A DNA stretch of 6,381 nt from Rubrobacter sp. GTDB taxonomy: Bacteria; Actinomycetota; Rubrobacteria; Rubrobacterales; Rubrobacteraceae. The position numbers were made by a program, and so were the translations under genes. The DNA lies in the NCBI GenBank assembly GCA_013815485.1, contig JACDGB010000112.1:1-6381 (forward strand), written 5' to 3'. The notes under the pieces were generated by a model. The model made no database searches. It was not told the origin of the DNA and saw only the letters and a program-made list of their open reading frames with translations. Each line of letters begins with the position of its first letter. The stretch's first letter is position 1. Below are positions 5,909 through 6,381 of this stretch, piece after piece.

Positions 5909-5994
5909 TGCCCTTCGATTCCGGGCGACTTGCGGTACTGAGTTGCGCGCGTGTCCGCCGACCGAATCAGCTTTGCAATAATCACGAGAAGTAG

Positions 5995-6020
5995 TTACCC
6001 ATCTCCTCGCAAGACTAACC
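5995..6020 (-). promoter_or_regulatory. SigB/SigF-type promoter candidate for the anti-sigma gene
   Basis: On the minus strand GGTTA (6020-6016) is separated by 15 nt from GGGTAA (6000-5995). General-stress sigma factors of the SigB/SigF group recognise approximately GTTT-N(12-17)-GGGTAT, so both boxes match with one mismatch each and correct spacing. The predicted leader is about 80 nt to the start at 5908. Anti-sigma genes of this type are often autoregulated by the sigma factor they hold. The match is by eye only. Confidence 0.4.
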
Positions 6021-6030
6021 TGTCGAGTCA

Positions 6031-6051
6031 CGCGGCGGCGGTGGCGCCGCG
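6031..6051 (-). terminator. GC-only hairpin downstream of the SPFH gene
   Basis: CGCGGCG (6031-6037) is perfectly inverted as CGCCGCG (6045-6051), a 7-bp all-GC stem with a 7-nt loop, 30 bp past the SPFH stop. No T-run follows on the minus strand. It may be a U-less terminator separating the SPFH gene from the anti-sigma gene, or a chance fold in GC-rich DNA. It lies just upstream of the candidate SigB-type promoter. Confidence 0.3.
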
Positions 6052-6080
6052 AGTAGAACCGCCCGCTAATAGGGGGCTTG

Positions 6081-6381
6081 CTAAGAGTTTTCTCGACCAC
6101 CCTCCGGAACCTCGCCGGATGTGTCGCTGGGGGTGTCGGCCGCTCCGTCTGGCGCGTCCCCGACGACTTCCTGATAGAGCTTCTCGGCCTCCTTCTCCTC
6201 GTCTTCGCGCCGCTGGCGCCGCGAGCTCTGGGAATAGTCGTCATCGGAGCCGCTCTGGATGTCGAGGTAAGGGCGCAACAGGTCCATCGGTATAGGCAGG
6301 ATGATGGTCGAGTTCTGTTCGGTGGCGATCTCACCCATCGTCTGGAAGAGCCTCAACTGCAACGCCGTCGGGGTCTCCAGG
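6081..6381 (-). CDS. SPFH/band 7 (stomatin-like) protein, C-terminal end only
   Basis: The reading frame enters from the right edge with no start inside the window; about 99 residues remain before the TAG at 6083-6081. The first visible part, LQLRLFQTMGEIATEQNSTI followed by ILPIPMDLL, matches the end of the SPFH domain of stomatin/prohibitin-like membrane proteins: an LR-x2-QT helix and the NST-I-x2-P-x-P turn. These proteins assemble into membrane-associated oligomers, often with an NfeD partner, which is not in view. The last 55 or so residues are a hydrophilic, strongly charged tail rich in Asp, Glu and Arg, ending in a Gly/Pro/Ser/Thr-rich acidic stretch that looks disordered. The N-terminal membrane anchor must lie outside the window. 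The TTG at 6362 is not the true start because the homology continues upstream of it. Confidence 0.8.
   Translation of the reverse strand, partial: LETPTALQLRLFQTMGEIATEQNSTIILPIPMDLLRPYLDIQSGSDDDYSQSSRRQRREDEEKEAEKLYQEVVGDAPDGAADTPSDTSGEVPEGGRENS

Noticed and set aside
5909..6334. N-terminal extension of the anti-sigma reading frame up to a Met at 6334
   Set aside because: It overlaps the SPFH gene on the same strand in another frame and translates to Arg/Pro/Thr-rich low-quality sequence; the HATPase domain needs only the part from about 5908.

Overview
The window comes from a GC-rich bacterium. High G+C at third codon positions, a GTG start, an RsbW-type anti-sigma kinase and the co-occurrence of a TPS/TPP pair with an actinobacterial-type TreT suggest an actinomycete close to Rubrobacter. 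The Rubrobacter assignment is inference from gene content. No 16S rRNA or other marker is present.

Layout from left to right. At 96-773 (+) there is a VanY-type (M15B) D,D-carboxypeptidase gene. It is followed by a perfect 12-bp inverted repeat and a short tandem array of GCTTGTCA-like octamers. Then comes otsB (969-1751, +), the trehalose-6-phosphate phosphatase. It converges, with only 11 bp between stop codons, on a minus-strand cluster. Read in transcription order that cluster is treT (5355-4105, trehalose glycosyltransferring synthase), otsA (4059-2599, trehalose-6-phosphate synthase) and a stand-alone CTP-synthase-like glutamine-amidotransferase domain protein (2500-1763) that lacks the catalytic His and Glu. 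Further right on the minus strand are a small RsbW/SpoIIAB-like anti-sigma kinase (about 5908-5450) and the C-terminal end of an SPFH/band 7 (stomatin-like) protein that enters from the right edge (6381-6081).

Functionally this is mainly a trehalose biosynthesis locus with two independent routes. OtsA joins NDP-glucose to glucose-6-phosphate and OtsB removes the phosphate. TreT makes trehalose in one step from NDP-glucose and free glucose. Trehalose is a compatible solute for desiccation, heat and salt stress, so a neighbouring anti-sigma kinase of the general-stress type fits the theme. A GTTA-N15-GGGTAA match to SigB/SigF-type promoters lies upstream of the anti-sigma gene. The leader of otsA can form a 9-bp hairpin that buries its Shine-Dalgarno sequence just after the treT stop, which suggests that OtsA output is coupled to translation of treT.

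No tRNA, rRNA, CRISPR array, insertion sequence or prophage gene was seen. Nothing here is clearly a new defence or mobile system. The points most worth a second look are the otsA leader hairpin, the SigB-like promoter, the degenerate amidotransferase beside the trehalose genes, and the hairpin-plus-octamer repeat after the carboxypeptidase gene.
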